Made by a program: the position numbers and the translations under genes. Below, piece after piece: positions 27,046 through 35,852 of a stretch of 64,000 bases of DNA. Numbering within the stretch: the stretch's first letter is position 1; each line of letters opens with the position of its first letter. The notes below the pieces were generated by a model. The model saw only the letters and a list, made by a program, of their open reading frames with translations. It ran no database searches and was not told where the DNA came from. The DNA is from Paenarthrobacter aurescens. GTDB taxonomy: Bacteria > Actinomycetota > Actinomycetes > Actinomycetales > Micrococcaceae. The DNA is taken from contig NZ_JAOEFX010000006.1 of assembly GCF_025421775.1 (NCBI RefSeq), positions 124,001-188,000 of the forward strand, read 5' to 3'.

Positions 27046-27917
27046 GTGCCGCAGACAAGTCCCCGCTCCTCTCAGTGGAGAACCTGGTGGTGGAGTACCC
27101 CAGCAAGCGGTTCCGGGCCAAGCCCTTCCGAGCGTTGACGGACATCAACATCACCATCGGCCAGGGCGAAACCCTGGGCCTGGTGGGGGAGTCCGGTTCG
27201 GGCAAGACCACCCTTGGCCGCGCCGTCCTGGGCCTGGCCCCGGTCACCGCCGGAAAGGTGATCTTCGAGGGCAACGACATCAGCAACGCCTCCCGAAAGG
27301 AACGCCGCACGCTCAGCCGGGACCTGCAAGTGGTGTTCCAGGACCCGTACACCTCGCTGAACCCGGCGTTGGAGATCGGCGACATCCTGGCTGAACCGTT
27401 GGGGGTGCAGGGCATGGAACCCACCGCTGCGAAGAAGCGTGTCAAGGAACTCCTGGACCAGGTGGGCCTGCCGACGGACGCCATCCACCGGCTGCCACGC
27501 GAGTTCAGCGGTGGCCAGCGCCAACGCGTTGCAATTGCCCGGGCACTTGCCCTGTCTCCGAAGCTGATTGTCTGCGATGAGCCCGTGAGCGCACTCGACC
27601 TCTCCACCCAGGCCCGCGTGCTGGACCTCTTCCTGCAGATCCAAAAGGACACCGGCGTTTCCTACCTGTTCGTCTCGCACGACCTCGACGTCGTGCGGCA
27701 CATCAGCCACCGTGTGGCCGTCATGTACCACGGCGAAATTGTGGAACAAGGCCCCGCGGAGATCGTCACCCGCGATCCCGAACACCCCTACACGCAGCGG
27801 CTTTTGCTCGCATCGCCCGTGCCCGATCCGGACCGGCAGGAACAACGCCGCGCAGACCGGCACCGGCTGATGGCCACCCAACGTAACCAGATTGAACAAG
27901 CGGGTGCCGTGGCCTGA
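27042..27917 (+). CDS. ABC transporter ATPase (DppF type)
   Basis: A 291-residue nucleotide-binding subunit: Walker [14 protein letters not shown], signature [15 protein letters not shown], Walker [14 protein letters not shown], His switch FVSHDLDVV, and the C-terminal oligopeptide-transporter tail [18 protein letters not shown] 27042 overlaps the fused permease-ATPase stop by 4 nt. With the ATPase half of that fusion it forms the heterodimeric motor. Confidence 0.92.
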   Translation: MSAADKSPLLSVENLVVEYPSKRFRAKPFRALTDINITIGQGETLGLVGESGSGKTTLGRAVLGLAPVTAGKVIFEGNDISNASRKERRTLSRDLQVVFQDPYTSLNPALEIGDILAEPLGVQGMEPTAAKKRVKELLDQVGLPTDAIHRLPREFSGGQRQRVAIARALALSPKLIVCDEPVSALDLSTQARVLDLFLQIQKDTGVSYLFVSHDLDVVRHISHRVAVMYHGEIVEQGPAEIVTRDPEHPYTQRLLLASPVPDPDRQEQRRADRHRLMATQRNQIEQAGAVA

Positions 27918-27983
27918 TGGCCGGCGGCACCGAGCAGAACCCACGCGGCCCCTTAACTGTGGCCGGAAAGTTTGGAGGAAAAA

Positions 27984-28844
27984 GTGGCCACAATAGGCGT
28001 ACAGGCGATGATGTTGAAGGACAGCTTCGCCGAAGTTGGAGCGTTTGAGACCCTGCGGAAAGTGAACGCAATCGGGTACAACGCGGTGGAGATCTCCCAG
28101 ATCCCCATGACACCGGAAAATGTTGACGAGTTGGACCGCTCACGCTCGGAGCTGGGCATGGATATTGCGGCCCTCTCCGTGAATGTGGAAGGCCGCAAGG
28201 GCATGCCCGTCGAATCCCTTGCGGACAACTTCGACAAGATTGTGGATGACGCGAAGCGACTGGACACCTCGCTGCTGCGGATTGGCATGCTGCCGTTCGG
28301 GGCCATGAAGTCCCTGGAGGCCGTGGTTGACTTCGCCAAGCAGGCAAACGGTTATGCCGAGCGGCTCCAGGAGCAGGGCATCAGTCTCTACTATCACAAC
28401 CACCACATCGAGTTTGCGAAGTTCGACGGCAAATACATGCTGGACATCATCGCGGAAAACTCTCCGGCCATGGGCATGGAAATCGACGTGCACTGGGTTC
28501 AGCGCGGCGGGCTGGACCCGGTCCGGACACTTGAAAAGTACTCGGGACGCACAGCAATGGTCCACTTGAAGGATTACAGGATCGGGCAAATGCCGGAATC
28601 GTCCTTCGACCTCCTGGAAAAGGGCGACTTCCCCGGCTTCATGGCCGAGTTCAAGAACGTGGTGCAGTTCGCTGAGGTGGGCGAGGGAAACCTGGATTTC
28701 CCGTCAATCGTGCCCGCAGCGGTGGCCGCCGGCGCCCAGTACCTCTTGGTGGAGCAGGACGAACTGTACGGCCGCACTGTATGGGATGCCCTCCAGACCT
28801 CGTACGACAACCTGGTGGCCATGGGCCACGCCGACCTTTTCTAG
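27984..28844 (+). CDS. Sugar phosphate isomerase/epimerase-like TIM-barrel protein (second copy)
   Basis: A 286-residue AP-endonuclease-2-like TIM barrel. Likely metal-site segments are LYYHNHHIEFAKFDG, GMEIDVHWVQRGG, AMVHLKDYR and YLLVEQDEL. GTG 27984 is taken because GGAGG precedes it by 5 nt; a TTG 12 nt earlier overlaps that SD. It differs clearly from the 20547 protein, so it is not a recent duplicate. It is followed by a second Gfo/Idh oxidoreductase, repeating the pair seen at 20547-22442. The reaction is unknown; C-O cleavage or isomerisation of a keto-sugar is a reasonable guess. Confidence 0.8.
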   Translation: MATIGVQAMMLKDSFAEVGAFETLRKVNAIGYNAVEISQIPMTPENVDELDRSRSELGMDIAALSVNVEGRKGMPVESLADNFDKIVDDAKRLDTSLLRIGMLPFGAMKSLEAVVDFAKQANGYAERLQEQGISLYYHNHHIEFAKFDGKYMLDIIAENSPAMGMEIDVHWVQRGGLDPVRTLEKYSGRTAMVHLKDYRIGQMPESSFDLLEKGDFPGFMAEFKNVVQFAEVGEGNLDFPSIVPAAVAAGAQYLLVEQDELYGRTVWDALQTSYDNLVAMGHADLF

Positions 28845-28870
28845 ATTATTCACCACAGGAGAATGCATTC

Positions 28871-30037
28871 ATGAGCAAGAAAGTACGCCTCGGCATCATC
28901 GGCCTGGGCCAGCAGGGTGGCGCCTACGCCAGGTTCATCAAGGACGGCACCGTCACCAACATGGAGATCGGCGCCATCTGCGACGTCGATCCCGCCAAGA
29001 AGGAACTGGCAGCATCCCAGTATCCGGGCGTTCCGTTCTACGACGACTACCTGGCGATGCTTGAAAGCGGCTCCGTGGACGCAATTGTCACCTGCGTCCC
29101 CCACTTCCTGCATCCCGAGATGGGCATTGAGTCGCTCAAGCGCAACATCCACGCGCTGGTGGAGAAGCCTGCCGGGGTGTACACCAAGCAGGTCAAGGAA
29201 CTGAACGAGTTCGCTGCATCCAAGCCGGAGCTTTCCTTCGGCATCATGTTCAACCAGCGCAACAACCCGCTGTACAAGAGGCTCAAGGAAATCGTTGATA
29301 ACGGCGAGATCGGCAGTATCCGGCGCACCAACTGGATCATCACCAACTGGTGGCGACCGCAGGGCTACTACAACTCCAGTGAGTGGCGCGCAACGTGGGG
29401 CGGCGAAGGCGGCGGAGTCCTGGTCAACCAGGCACCGCACCAGCTGGACCTCTGGCAGTGGATCTGCGGCGTCCCCAAGTCCGTGTACTCCAAGGTGGCG
29501 TACGGTTTCCGCCGCGACATCGCCGTCGAGGATGAGGTCACCGCAGTAGTTGATTATGGCGACGGCGCCACGGGCGTTTTCGTGACAGCCACCCACGACA
29601 TCGTGGGAACCGACCGCTTCGAAATCCTGGGCGACCAAGGCAAGATCGTGGTGGAAGACAGCAAGGTTGCCACGGTAACGCGCCTGGTCAAGCCGGAACG
29701 CGAACTCAGCGATTCCATGGACATGGACGATGTCCGGAAGCTCTTCATGGGCCAACTGAACCGCGACGAGTTTTACAGCACCGAGGTCATCGAGTTCGAA
29801 TCTGTCTGGGGTGGCCAGCACGCCGGCGTCCTGGAGAACTTTGCTGCCAACATCCTGGACGGCACCCCGCTGCTCGCCCCGGGATCGGACGGCATCAACG
29901 GTGTCCGCCTCGCCAACGCCATCCACCTCTCCAGCTGGACCGGCAAGGAAGTCTCCCTGGACTTCGACGAGGATGAATTCCTGCAGGAGTTGAACAAGCG
30001 AATCAGCGAAGAAGGCAAGTTCCCCGAGCGCTCCTGA
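28871..30037 (+). CDS. Gfo/Idh/MocA-family oxidoreductase (second copy)
   Basis: A 388-residue NAD(P)-binding oxidoreductase: Rossmann start VRLGIIGLGQQGGAYARFI, VTCVPHFLHPEMGIESLK, the signature EKPAGVYTKQV, and GGEGGGVLVNQAPHQLDLWQW at the active site. It is longer than the 335-residue protein at 21435 and is a different subgroup. ATG 28871 has AGGAG 9 nt upstream. It is the last gene of the transporter-led unit; a strong terminator follows at 30047. Confidence 0.85.
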   Translation: MSKKVRLGIIGLGQQGGAYARFIKDGTVTNMEIGAICDVDPAKKELAASQYPGVPFYDDYLAMLESGSVDAIVTCVPHFLHPEMGIESLKRNIHALVEKPAGVYTKQVKELNEFAASKPELSFGIMFNQRNNPLYKRLKEIVDNGEIGSIRRTNWIITNWWRPQGYYNSSEWRATWGGEGGGVLVNQAPHQLDLWQWICGVPKSVYSKVAYGFRRDIAVEDEVTAVVDYGDGATGVFVTATHDIVGTDRFEILGDQGKIVVEDSKVATVTRLVKPERELSDSMDMDDVRKLFMGQLNRDEFYSTEVIEFESVWGGQHAGVLENFAANILDGTPLLAPGSDGINGVRLANAIHLSSWTGKEVSLDFDEDEFLQELNKRISEEGKFPERS

Positions 30038-30046
30038 CTCCTTCGG

Positions 30047-30088
30047 AACAGGCCGGCTGCCACCATTCTTTGGCAACCGGCCTGTTTT
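30047..30088 (+). terminator. Rho-independent terminator, overlapping a possible operator
   Basis: Stem AACAGGCCGG / CCGGCCTGTT with extra inner pairs (GCCA/TGGC), ending in TTTT. It closes the transporter unit. Its right arm also starts the dyad TGGCAAC-N11-GTTGCCA (30071-30095), which could be an autoregulatory site for the LacI gene downstream. Confidence 0.75.
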
Positions 30089-30114
30089 GTTGCCACGAGG
30101 TCTACGATGGAGCG

Positions 30115-31161
30115 GTGACCGACGTGACGAGCCCCGGAGCAGCAACCGCACCCGCCAAACGTGGACGGGGCGAGAAATCCTCCGCCACCATCTACGACAT
30201 CGCCAAGCTTGCGGGGGTGAACCCCTCCACGGTGTCCCGCGCCCTCAGCAAGCCGGGCAGGGTCAGTGCCAAGACCCAGAAAATCATCGAGGACGCAGCA
30301 GCGGAACTGAACTACCAGGTGAACCCTTTCGCCCGCGCACTCCCTACGGGACGCACGCAGACCATTGGGTTGATCGTCGCGGACATCACCAACCCCACGT
30401 TCTTCGACATCATCCGTGGCGCCGAGACCACCGGATCAGCCCGCGATTACACGCTGGTCCTGGCAGAATCCGCTGAGTCGCCGGAGACTGAAGTCACTGC
30501 CGCCCGGCGCCTGCTCAGCACGGTGGACGGCCTCATCCTGGCCAGCCCACGCATGGATGATGACCACATTCGCGCCCTGGCAGCGGACAAGCCCGTTGCC
30601 GTCATTAACCGCGAGATCCGAGGTGTCCCTTGCGTCGTCCCGGACGTCAACAAGGGCATCAGCGAAGCTGTTCGCAGCTTGGCGGCCAATGGACACGAAA
30701 AGCTCGCCTACGTTGCCGGCCCCAAGCAATCGTGGATGACCGCCCGCCGTTGGGAGGGCGTCAAGGCAGCATGCGAATGGTCCAAACTGGATGCCGTCCG
30801 CCTGGAGTCGTCCAAGCCAACGGTCGACGGCGGCAGGCAGGTTGCGCGCGACGTCCTGGACAGCGGGGCGACGGCGGTGATCACCTACAACGACCTCCTC
30901 GCCATTGGCTTGATGCAGGAACTCCAGGCCGGCGGGATGCGTGTCCCGGACCAGATCAGCATTGTTGGCTTCGACGACATCTTCGGGGCCGACTTCACCA
31001 CGCCGGCCCTGACCACGGTTCGCTCGCCGTTGGGGGAGTGCGGCACCCGCGCAGTCACCATCCTTTTGGATATGTTGCAGGGCCATGATGCCCCCGACGA
31101 AGCTGTCCGGGTGGAAACGGAACTCGTGGTGCGTGGCTCGAGCGGCAGGCTCCTGGCGTAG
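30115..31161 (+). CDS. LacI-family repressor, second regulator of the hexuronate island
   Basis: A 348-residue protein: HTH TIYDIAKLAGVNPSTVSRAL, hinge NYQVNPFARALPTGRTQ, effector domain with LIVADITNPTFFDIIRGAE and VGFDDIFGADF. The recognition helix core (STVSRAL) is identical to that of the LacI at 19313, consistent with both reading the same operators. GTG 30115 has only a poorly spaced GGAG; TACGAT ends 6 nt upstream, so a leaderless transcript is more likely. It lies between the transporter unit and uxaC. Confidence 0.88.
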   Translation: MTDVTSPGAATAPAKRGRGEKSSATIYDIAKLAGVNPSTVSRALSKPGRVSAKTQKIIEDAAAELNYQVNPFARALPTGRTQTIGLIVADITNPTFFDIIRGAETTGSARDYTLVLAESAESPETEVTAARRLLSTVDGLILASPRMDDDHIRALAADKPVAVINREIRGVPCVVPDVNKGISEAVRSLAANGHEKLAYVAGPKQSWMTARRWEGVKAACEWSKLDAVRLESSKPTVDGGRQVARDVLDSGATAVITYNDLLAIGLMQELQAGGMRVPDQISIVGFDDIFGADFTTPALTTVRSPLGECGTRAVTILLDMLQGHDAPDEAVRVETELVVRGSSGRLLA

Positions 31162-31206
31162 CTCTCCGGCCACGGAGCAGTGCAGGTTGCAACGAAATGG
31201 CAATAT

Positions 31207-31247
31207 TTGGCAACCGGTTGACAAGAGGGGAACCCGGACCGCAAGAT
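31207..31247 (+). promoter_or_regulatory. LacI operator and promoter of uxaC
   Basis: Operator TTGGCAACCGGTTGACAA (31207-31224). Its right arm gives -35 TTGACA (31218-31223); 18 bp later is a weak -10 CAAGAT (31242-31247). The ATG follows 6 nt later with no SD, so the message may start at or next to the initiation codon. Confidence 0.75.
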
Positions 31248-31253
31248 TGACCT

Positions 31254-32660
31254 ATGTCACAGTCCATTGCCGCACACCCTGACAGGCTCCTGCCCGCAGA
31301 TCCCGGAACCCGCAGCATCGCGCGCTCCCTGCTGGAACGCGTCCAGGACCTGCCCATCATTTCGCCGCACGGCCACGTTGACGCCGCTGTCATCGAACAG
31401 AACACGCCTTTCCCCGATCCTGCTGCGCTCCTGGTCAGCCCCGACCACTACGTCACCCGGCTGATCCACGCCAACGGTGTTCCGATGGACCAGTTGCTGG
31501 CCGGAACCTCTTCGGCTCCGGAATCACGGGAGATCTGGCGGCAGTTCGTCGATGCCTGGCCGCTCTTCGAGGGCACGGCTTCGGGGTACTGGCTGCGCAC
31601 CCAGTTCGATGACGTTTTCAAGCTCGGCGCCGACCTCAGCGAGATGCCGGCCGACGCCAGCTACGACGCGATCGCCGCAAAGCTGGTGGAGCCGGACTTC
31701 CGTCCGCGGCAGCTGTTCAAGGACTTCAACATCGAAGTCCTGGCCACCACGGACGATCCCCTGGACAACCTGGCCAGCCATAAAGCCCTCACCGAGGACC
31801 CCAGCTTCAACGGGCGGGTCTTGCCCACCTTCCGTCCGGATGCCTACCTGAATGTGGCCCACCCCAACTGGAACACGAACGTAGACCGGCTCATCGAAAC
31901 CGCGGCCGGCGGCGTCACTGGCTACGCCGGCTACATCGCAGCCCTGGAAAACCGCCGTCGTTATTTTGTGGAGCATGGCGCGGTCTCCGCGGACCATGGA
32001 GTCCGAACGCCCGCCACACTCAAACTCGATCCTGCCGAAGCCGAAGCCCTCTTTGAGAAGGCGCGCGCCGGCAAGGCGACAGCTGAAGACCGCGATGCGT
32101 TCGAGGCCCACATGATGTACCAGATGGCCCGCATGTCCGTGCAGGACGGCTTGGTCATGACCATCCACCCGGGGTCGTACCGCAACCACCACGGCCCGAC
32201 GTTCGAGACCTTCGGCGCCGACACCGGGCACGACATTCCGTTCGCGGTGAATTACACCGAGGCTATCCGGCCGCTGCTGCAGGACTTCGGCACGGCCAAG
32301 GACTTCCACCTGGTGCTCTTCACGCTGGATGAGACCGTCTTCTCCCGCGAACTGGCGCCGCTGGCCGGCTTCTACCCGTCTGTTTACATCGGCGCACCCT
32401 GGTGGTTCCTCGACGCGCCCGACGCCATGCTGCGCTTCCGCTCAGCAGTTACCGAGACCGCCGGTTTCTCGCGCTCTTCAGGTTTCATCGACGACACCCG
32501 CGCGTTCTGCTCCATCCCCGCAAGGCACGACGCCTCCCGCAGGATCGAAGCGTCCTTCCTGGCGCGTCTTGTGGCCGAGCACCGCGTCACCGAGGACCGC
32601 GCGCACGAGTTGATCCTCGACGTCGTCGATTCCTCGCCCCGCAGGGTGTTCAAGCTATGA
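31254..32660 (+). CDS. uxaC: Glucuronate (uronate) isomerase
   Basis: A 468-residue enzyme interconverting D-glucuronate and D-fructuronate (and D-galacturonate and tagaturonate). Recognised by the N-terminal metal motif ISPHGHVD, EVLATTDDPLDNLASH, MTIHPGSYRNHH and SRELAPLAGFYPSVYIGAPWW. The length matches UxaC. The start is ATG 31254, just after a promoter-like box. The next gene overlaps its stop by 4 nt and encodes the enzyme for the following step, giving a two-gene uxaC-reductase operon. Confidence 0.95.
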   Translation: MSQSIAAHPDRLLPADPGTRSIARSLLERVQDLPIISPHGHVDAAVIEQNTPFPDPAALLVSPDHYVTRLIHANGVPMDQLLAGTSSAPESREIWRQFVDAWPLFEGTASGYWLRTQFDDVFKLGADLSEMPADASYDAIAAKLVEPDFRPRQLFKDFNIEVLATTDDPLDNLASHKALTEDPSFNGRVLPTFRPDAYLNVAHPNWNTNVDRLIETAAGGVTGYAGYIAALENRRRYFVEHGAVSADHGVRTPATLKLDPAEAEALFEKARAGKATAEDRDAFEAHMMYQMARMSVQDGLVMTIHPGSYRNHHGPTFETFGADTGHDIPFAVNYTEAIRPLLQDFGTAKDFHLVLFTLDETVFSRELAPLAGFYPSVYIGAPWWFLDAPDAMLRFRSAVTETAGFSRSSGFIDDTRAFCSIPARHDASRRIEASFLARLVAEHRVTEDRAHELILDVVDSSPRRVFKL

Positions 32661-34021
32661 GCGCCGAGCTTCCGCGCCTCAGCCGCGACGTGTCGCCCGC
32701 TGCCACAGCGCCAGTCCGGATGGTGCATCTTGGCTTGGGCGCCTTCCACCGTTCACACCAGGCGTGGTACACGCAGCATGCCGGCGACGCGGGGGAGTGG
32801 GGCATTGCCGCGTTCACTGGCCGCCGCCCGGACGCCGCCGAAGTCCTCGCCGCCCAAGACGGACTGTTCACGGTGGTGGAACGCTCGGATGCGGGCGATT
32901 CCTTTGAGACGGTGGGGAGTATCGTCGAGGCCGTCGATGGCGCCAACGTGGACCGTTTGGTGGAACTGCTGGCGTCGTCGGGGACGGCTGTGGTCACGCT
33001 GACCATCACGGAGGCAGCCTACGCATTCGGCGCCAACGACGTTCCGCTGCTGGTTTCCGGTGAAAAACCCACGACGCCGTTGGGTCGCTTGGTCCGTGGC
33101 CTCGCCGCACGCAGGGACGCCGACGCCGGTCCCCTCGCCATCGTTTCCTGCGACAACCTCTCGGACAACGGGAAAGTCGCACGGAAGGGCGTGCTGGACA
33201 TTGCCCACCCGTTCGATGCAGGGCTTGCCGCCTGGATCGAAGCCAACGTCAGTTTCGTCAGCACGTCCGTGGACCGGATCACGCCGCGCACCACCGAGGC
33301 AGACCTCGCCTTGGTGGCTGAAAGGTGCGGGTACAGGGATGAAGCGCCGGTGGTTACAGAGCCTTTCCACAACTGGGTTCTCAGCGGTGATTTCCCCGCC
33401 GGACGACCACGGTGGGAAGATGCCGGTGCTGTGTTCGTGGACGCCATCGAGCCCTACGAGAACCGCAAACTGTGGCTCCTCAATGGAGCCCACTCCATCC
33501 TGGCCTATGCCGGTCAGTTGCGTGGGCATACCACTGTGGCCGAAGCACTGGCCGATGCTGTGTGCCGCGACGCGGTGGAGGAGTTCTGGGAAGAAGCCTC
33601 CCGCCATCTTTCCGGCGAAGAGTTGCGGATTCCCGAGTACCGGGCCGCATTGCTGGAGCGCTTTGGCAACTCACGGATCGCGCACCATTTGGCCCAGATC
33701 GCGATGGACGCCAGCACCAAGTTGCGGATGCGGGCCATCCCCGTGCTCCGCGCTGAGCGTGATGCGGGCCGGAGCGGTGAGGGTGCTGCCAGGATGATCG
33801 CGGTGTGGGTCGCATTTGTGGCGGGCAATCCCGGGCTGCAGGACCCGCAATCGGATGCCGTCGCTGAGGCCAGCCGGCTTTCCGGCGTCGAGCGTACCGC
33901 TGCCCTTGTGGCGTTGCTTGATACCGGGCTTGCCGGGGATCCCGCGGTTGTGGAGCTCATCCAGAAGCTCAGCGCAGGCTTCGCTTCTGTGGTTCCCGCG
34001 AAGACAGGCACCGCGGCGTAG
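32657..34021 (+). CDS. Mannitol dehydrogenase-family protein, probable fructuronate reductase (UxuB type)
   Basis: A 454-residue NAD-dependent polyol dehydrogenase. Family marks: the N-terminal Rossmann segment MVHLGLGAFHRSHQAWYT, TLTITEAAY, VSCDNLSDNG, and the catalytic KLWLLNGAHSILAYAG, where Lys and the Asn/His lie in the expected order. In the uronate pathway it should reduce D-fructuronate to D-mannonate, the substrate of ManD in the same island. ATG 32657 overlaps the uxaC stop. An open frame extending back to 32402 inside uxaC is rejected. Confidence 0.9.
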   Translation: MSAELPRLSRDVSPAATAPVRMVHLGLGAFHRSHQAWYTQHAGDAGEWGIAAFTGRRPDAAEVLAAQDGLFTVVERSDAGDSFETVGSIVEAVDGANVDRLVELLASSGTAVVTLTITEAAYAFGANDVPLLVSGEKPTTPLGRLVRGLAARRDADAGPLAIVSCDNLSDNGKVARKGVLDIAHPFDAGLAAWIEANVSFVSTSVDRITPRTTEADLALVAERCGYRDEAPVVTEPFHNWVLSGDFPAGRPRWEDAGAVFVDAIEPYENRKLWLLNGAHSILAYAGQLRGHTTVAEALADAVCRDAVEEFWEEASRHLSGEELRIPEYRAALLERFGNSRIAHHLAQIAMDASTKLRMRAIPVLRAERDAGRSGEGAARMIAVWVAFVAGNPGLQDPQSDAVAEASRLSGVERTAALVALLDTGLAGDPAVVELIQKLSAGFASVVPAKTGTAA

Positions 34022-34145
34022 GGCTTTTTTAGGATTCGGCACCCGATTGCGTGCCCAGGCTGTCCGGAGTTCACCGGCAACTTGGGCCGCCGGCGTTTAA
34101 CCGGGCAGCGCGCTGAAACAGGTGTAAAACTTTCAAGGAAATACT

Positions 34146-34186
34146 GCGGCAACCGATTGCCAAAACCTTGCCAAAGTGATTAGGCT
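34146..34186 (+). promoter_or_regulatory. LacI operator and promoter of the GPH symporter
   Basis: Operator GCGGCAACCGATTGCCAA (34146-34163). Its right arm is -35 TTGCCA (34157-34162); 18 bp later is -10 TAGGCT (34181-34186). The leader to the TTG start also contains the perfect dyad CGAGTCGACTCG (34231-34242), of unknown meaning. Confidence 0.78.
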
Positions 34187-34277
34187 TACAACAGCTGCAC
34201 AACCGAGCCGCCAGTTCCAGTGATCCACTGTCGAGTCGACTCGGACCGCAATGACGCGAAGGGTAAAGGAGCCCGCA

Positions 34278-35705
34278 TTGAAAAAGCTCAGCAAACTCAG
34301 CATCGCCGGCTATGGTGCCGGCGACGCCGCCAATAATCTCGCCTTCACCACTGCCACCATGTTCCTGTTGGTTTACTACACGGATGTTGCTGGAATCTCG
34401 GCTGCCGCGGCAGGCACCCTGCTCCTGGTGGTCAGGATCTTCGACGCCTTCGCCGATGTTTTCGCCGGACGGATGGTGGACCGGAGCTACAGCAAACGCT
34501 TTGGGAAGTTCCGTCCGTTCATCATGTTCGGTTCCATCCCGTTGCTGCTCCTCAGCGTGGCCACGTTTTCCGTGCCGCAGCTGGGCGAAACGGGAACTTT
34601 GCTCTACGCCTACGTGACGTACGCGGCCCTTGGCCTGGCGTATTCCTTGGTCAACATTCCCTACGGGTCGCTGGCCGGAGCGATGACCCAGGATCCGGGG
34701 GACCGGGCCAAGCTTGGCTCGGCCCGCACGGTGGGGGCGCTGCTGGTCGGTTCCGCCCTGGGAATCTTCGTGGCTCCACTGATCAAGCCCGGCGCGGATC
34801 TCCAGTCCACGTTCACCACCATCACGCTGGCTTTTGTGGTGATCGGTGCGGCGCTGTACTTCTTCACCGTCCTCACTGCCAAGGAACGCGTTCACCGTTC
34901 GGTGCCCAACGTTTCCTTCAAGCAGAGCATGGATACTCTGAAGACCAACCGCCCTCTGCTGATGCTGTGCCTGAGCAGCTTCCTCTTCCTGACCGGCTAC
35001 ATGGCCTTGTCCTCCGTGCAGCTGTACTACCTGCGCGACGTCCTGGGCCGCTTGGATCTCTACCCGGTGCTGGCAATCGTCCAGCTGGTCATGACGCTGG
35101 CCCTGGCACCCCTCATGCCGCGGTTGGTCCACAAGCTCGGCAAGAAGAACGTCTACATCACGGCGGGAGCCCTGTCCATGGCGGGTGGGATCATCGTCTT
35201 CCTCTCGCCTTCCTCCATGGTCTGGGTTGGATTCTCTGGTCTGGTGATCAGCCTGATGGGCGTCATGGCCGTGAACATCGTGGTGTGGGCCTTGGAGGCA
35301 GACACGGTGGAGTACGGCGAGTGGAAGACGGGCGTACGCACCGAAGGAATCACTTATGCGCTGTTCTCCTTCACGCGGAAGACGGGCCAGGCTGTTGGTG
35401 GCGCCCTGGCCGCCTATTGCCTCGCTGTCGGAGGATACAAGTCGGGGGCTGTCCAGACCGCTGAAGCCTTGTCTGGAATCCAGTTCGCGGCGGGCGCCCT
35501 TCCGGCCGTGATGACCATCCTGGCCATTGTCGTCATGCTCAAATACAAGCTCACAGATTCGCTGCACGCCCGGATTGTCGGGGAGATCAGGGCCCGCCGG
35601 AGACTCGAAGGGTCCGGCGATGAGGCTCCTGGCCAAGGGGGTGGGCCGAGTGTTCAGGCCCAGGCCGGTGACCGTTCTTCAGCGCTGGATCATTCCCGGC
35701 ACTAA
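34278..35705 (+). CDS. GPH-family (glycoside-pentoside-hexuronide:cation) symporter
   Basis: A 475-residue, 12-helix secondary transporter. MelB/GusB/UidB-like features: the N-terminal SIAGYGAGDAANNLAFTTAT, then VVRIFDAFADVFAGRMVDRS and FGKFRPFIMFG, with the Asp residues that bind the coupling cation, and in the second half ADTVEYGEWKTGVRTEGI. TTG 34278 is preferred over ATG 34251 because AAAGGAG lies 6 nt upstream. It probably imports glucuronate or a simple glucuronide by cation symport, complementing the ABC transporter for larger substrates. Confidence 0.9.
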   Translation: MKKLSKLSIAGYGAGDAANNLAFTTATMFLLVYYTDVAGISAAAAGTLLLVVRIFDAFADVFAGRMVDRSYSKRFGKFRPFIMFGSIPLLLLSVATFSVPQLGETGTLLYAYVTYAALGLAYSLVNIPYGSLAGAMTQDPGDRAKLGSARTVGALLVGSALGIFVAPLIKPGADLQSTFTTITLAFVVIGAALYFFTVLTAKERVHRSVPNVSFKQSMDTLKTNRPLLMLCLSSFLFLTGYMALSSVQLYYLRDVLGRLDLYPVLAIVQLVMTLALAPLMPRLVHKLGKKNVYITAGALSMAGGIIVFLSPSSMVWVGFSGLVISLMGVMAVNIVVWALEADTVEYGEWKTGVRTEGITYALFSFTRKTGQAVGGALAAYCLAVGGYKSGAVQTAEALSGIQFAAGALPAVMTILAIVVMLKYKLTDSLHARIVGEIRARRRLEGSGDEAPGQGGGPSVQAQAGDRSSALDHSRH

Positions 35706-35733
35706 CCGCTCCCAACGCGCATTATTCCTCTTA

Positions 35734-35773
35734 AAGGCAACCGGTTGCCAATCATGGCAATCCAACCTAACAT
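35734..35773 (+). promoter_or_regulatory. LacI operator and promoter of manD
   Basis: Operator AAGGCAACCGGTTGCCAA (35734-35751), with the fully symmetric core GGCAACCGGTTGCC. The right arm gives -35 TTGCCA (35745-35750); 17 bp later is -10 TAACAT (35768-35773). Confidence 0.82.
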
Positions 35774-35852
35774 CGTATGTAAACCCTGGGCGCACGTCGC
35801 ATCCCAATGAGAGTGCACCCCTCTACTCAGCCCGATCCCGAAAGGAAAAGCT

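Noticed and set aside
32402..32656. N-terminal extension of the fructuronate-reductase-like gene into uxaC
   Set aside because: The extension overlaps conserved UxaC coding sequence and is Arg/His-rich; ATG 32657 with the 4-nt ATGA overlap gives a normal family length.
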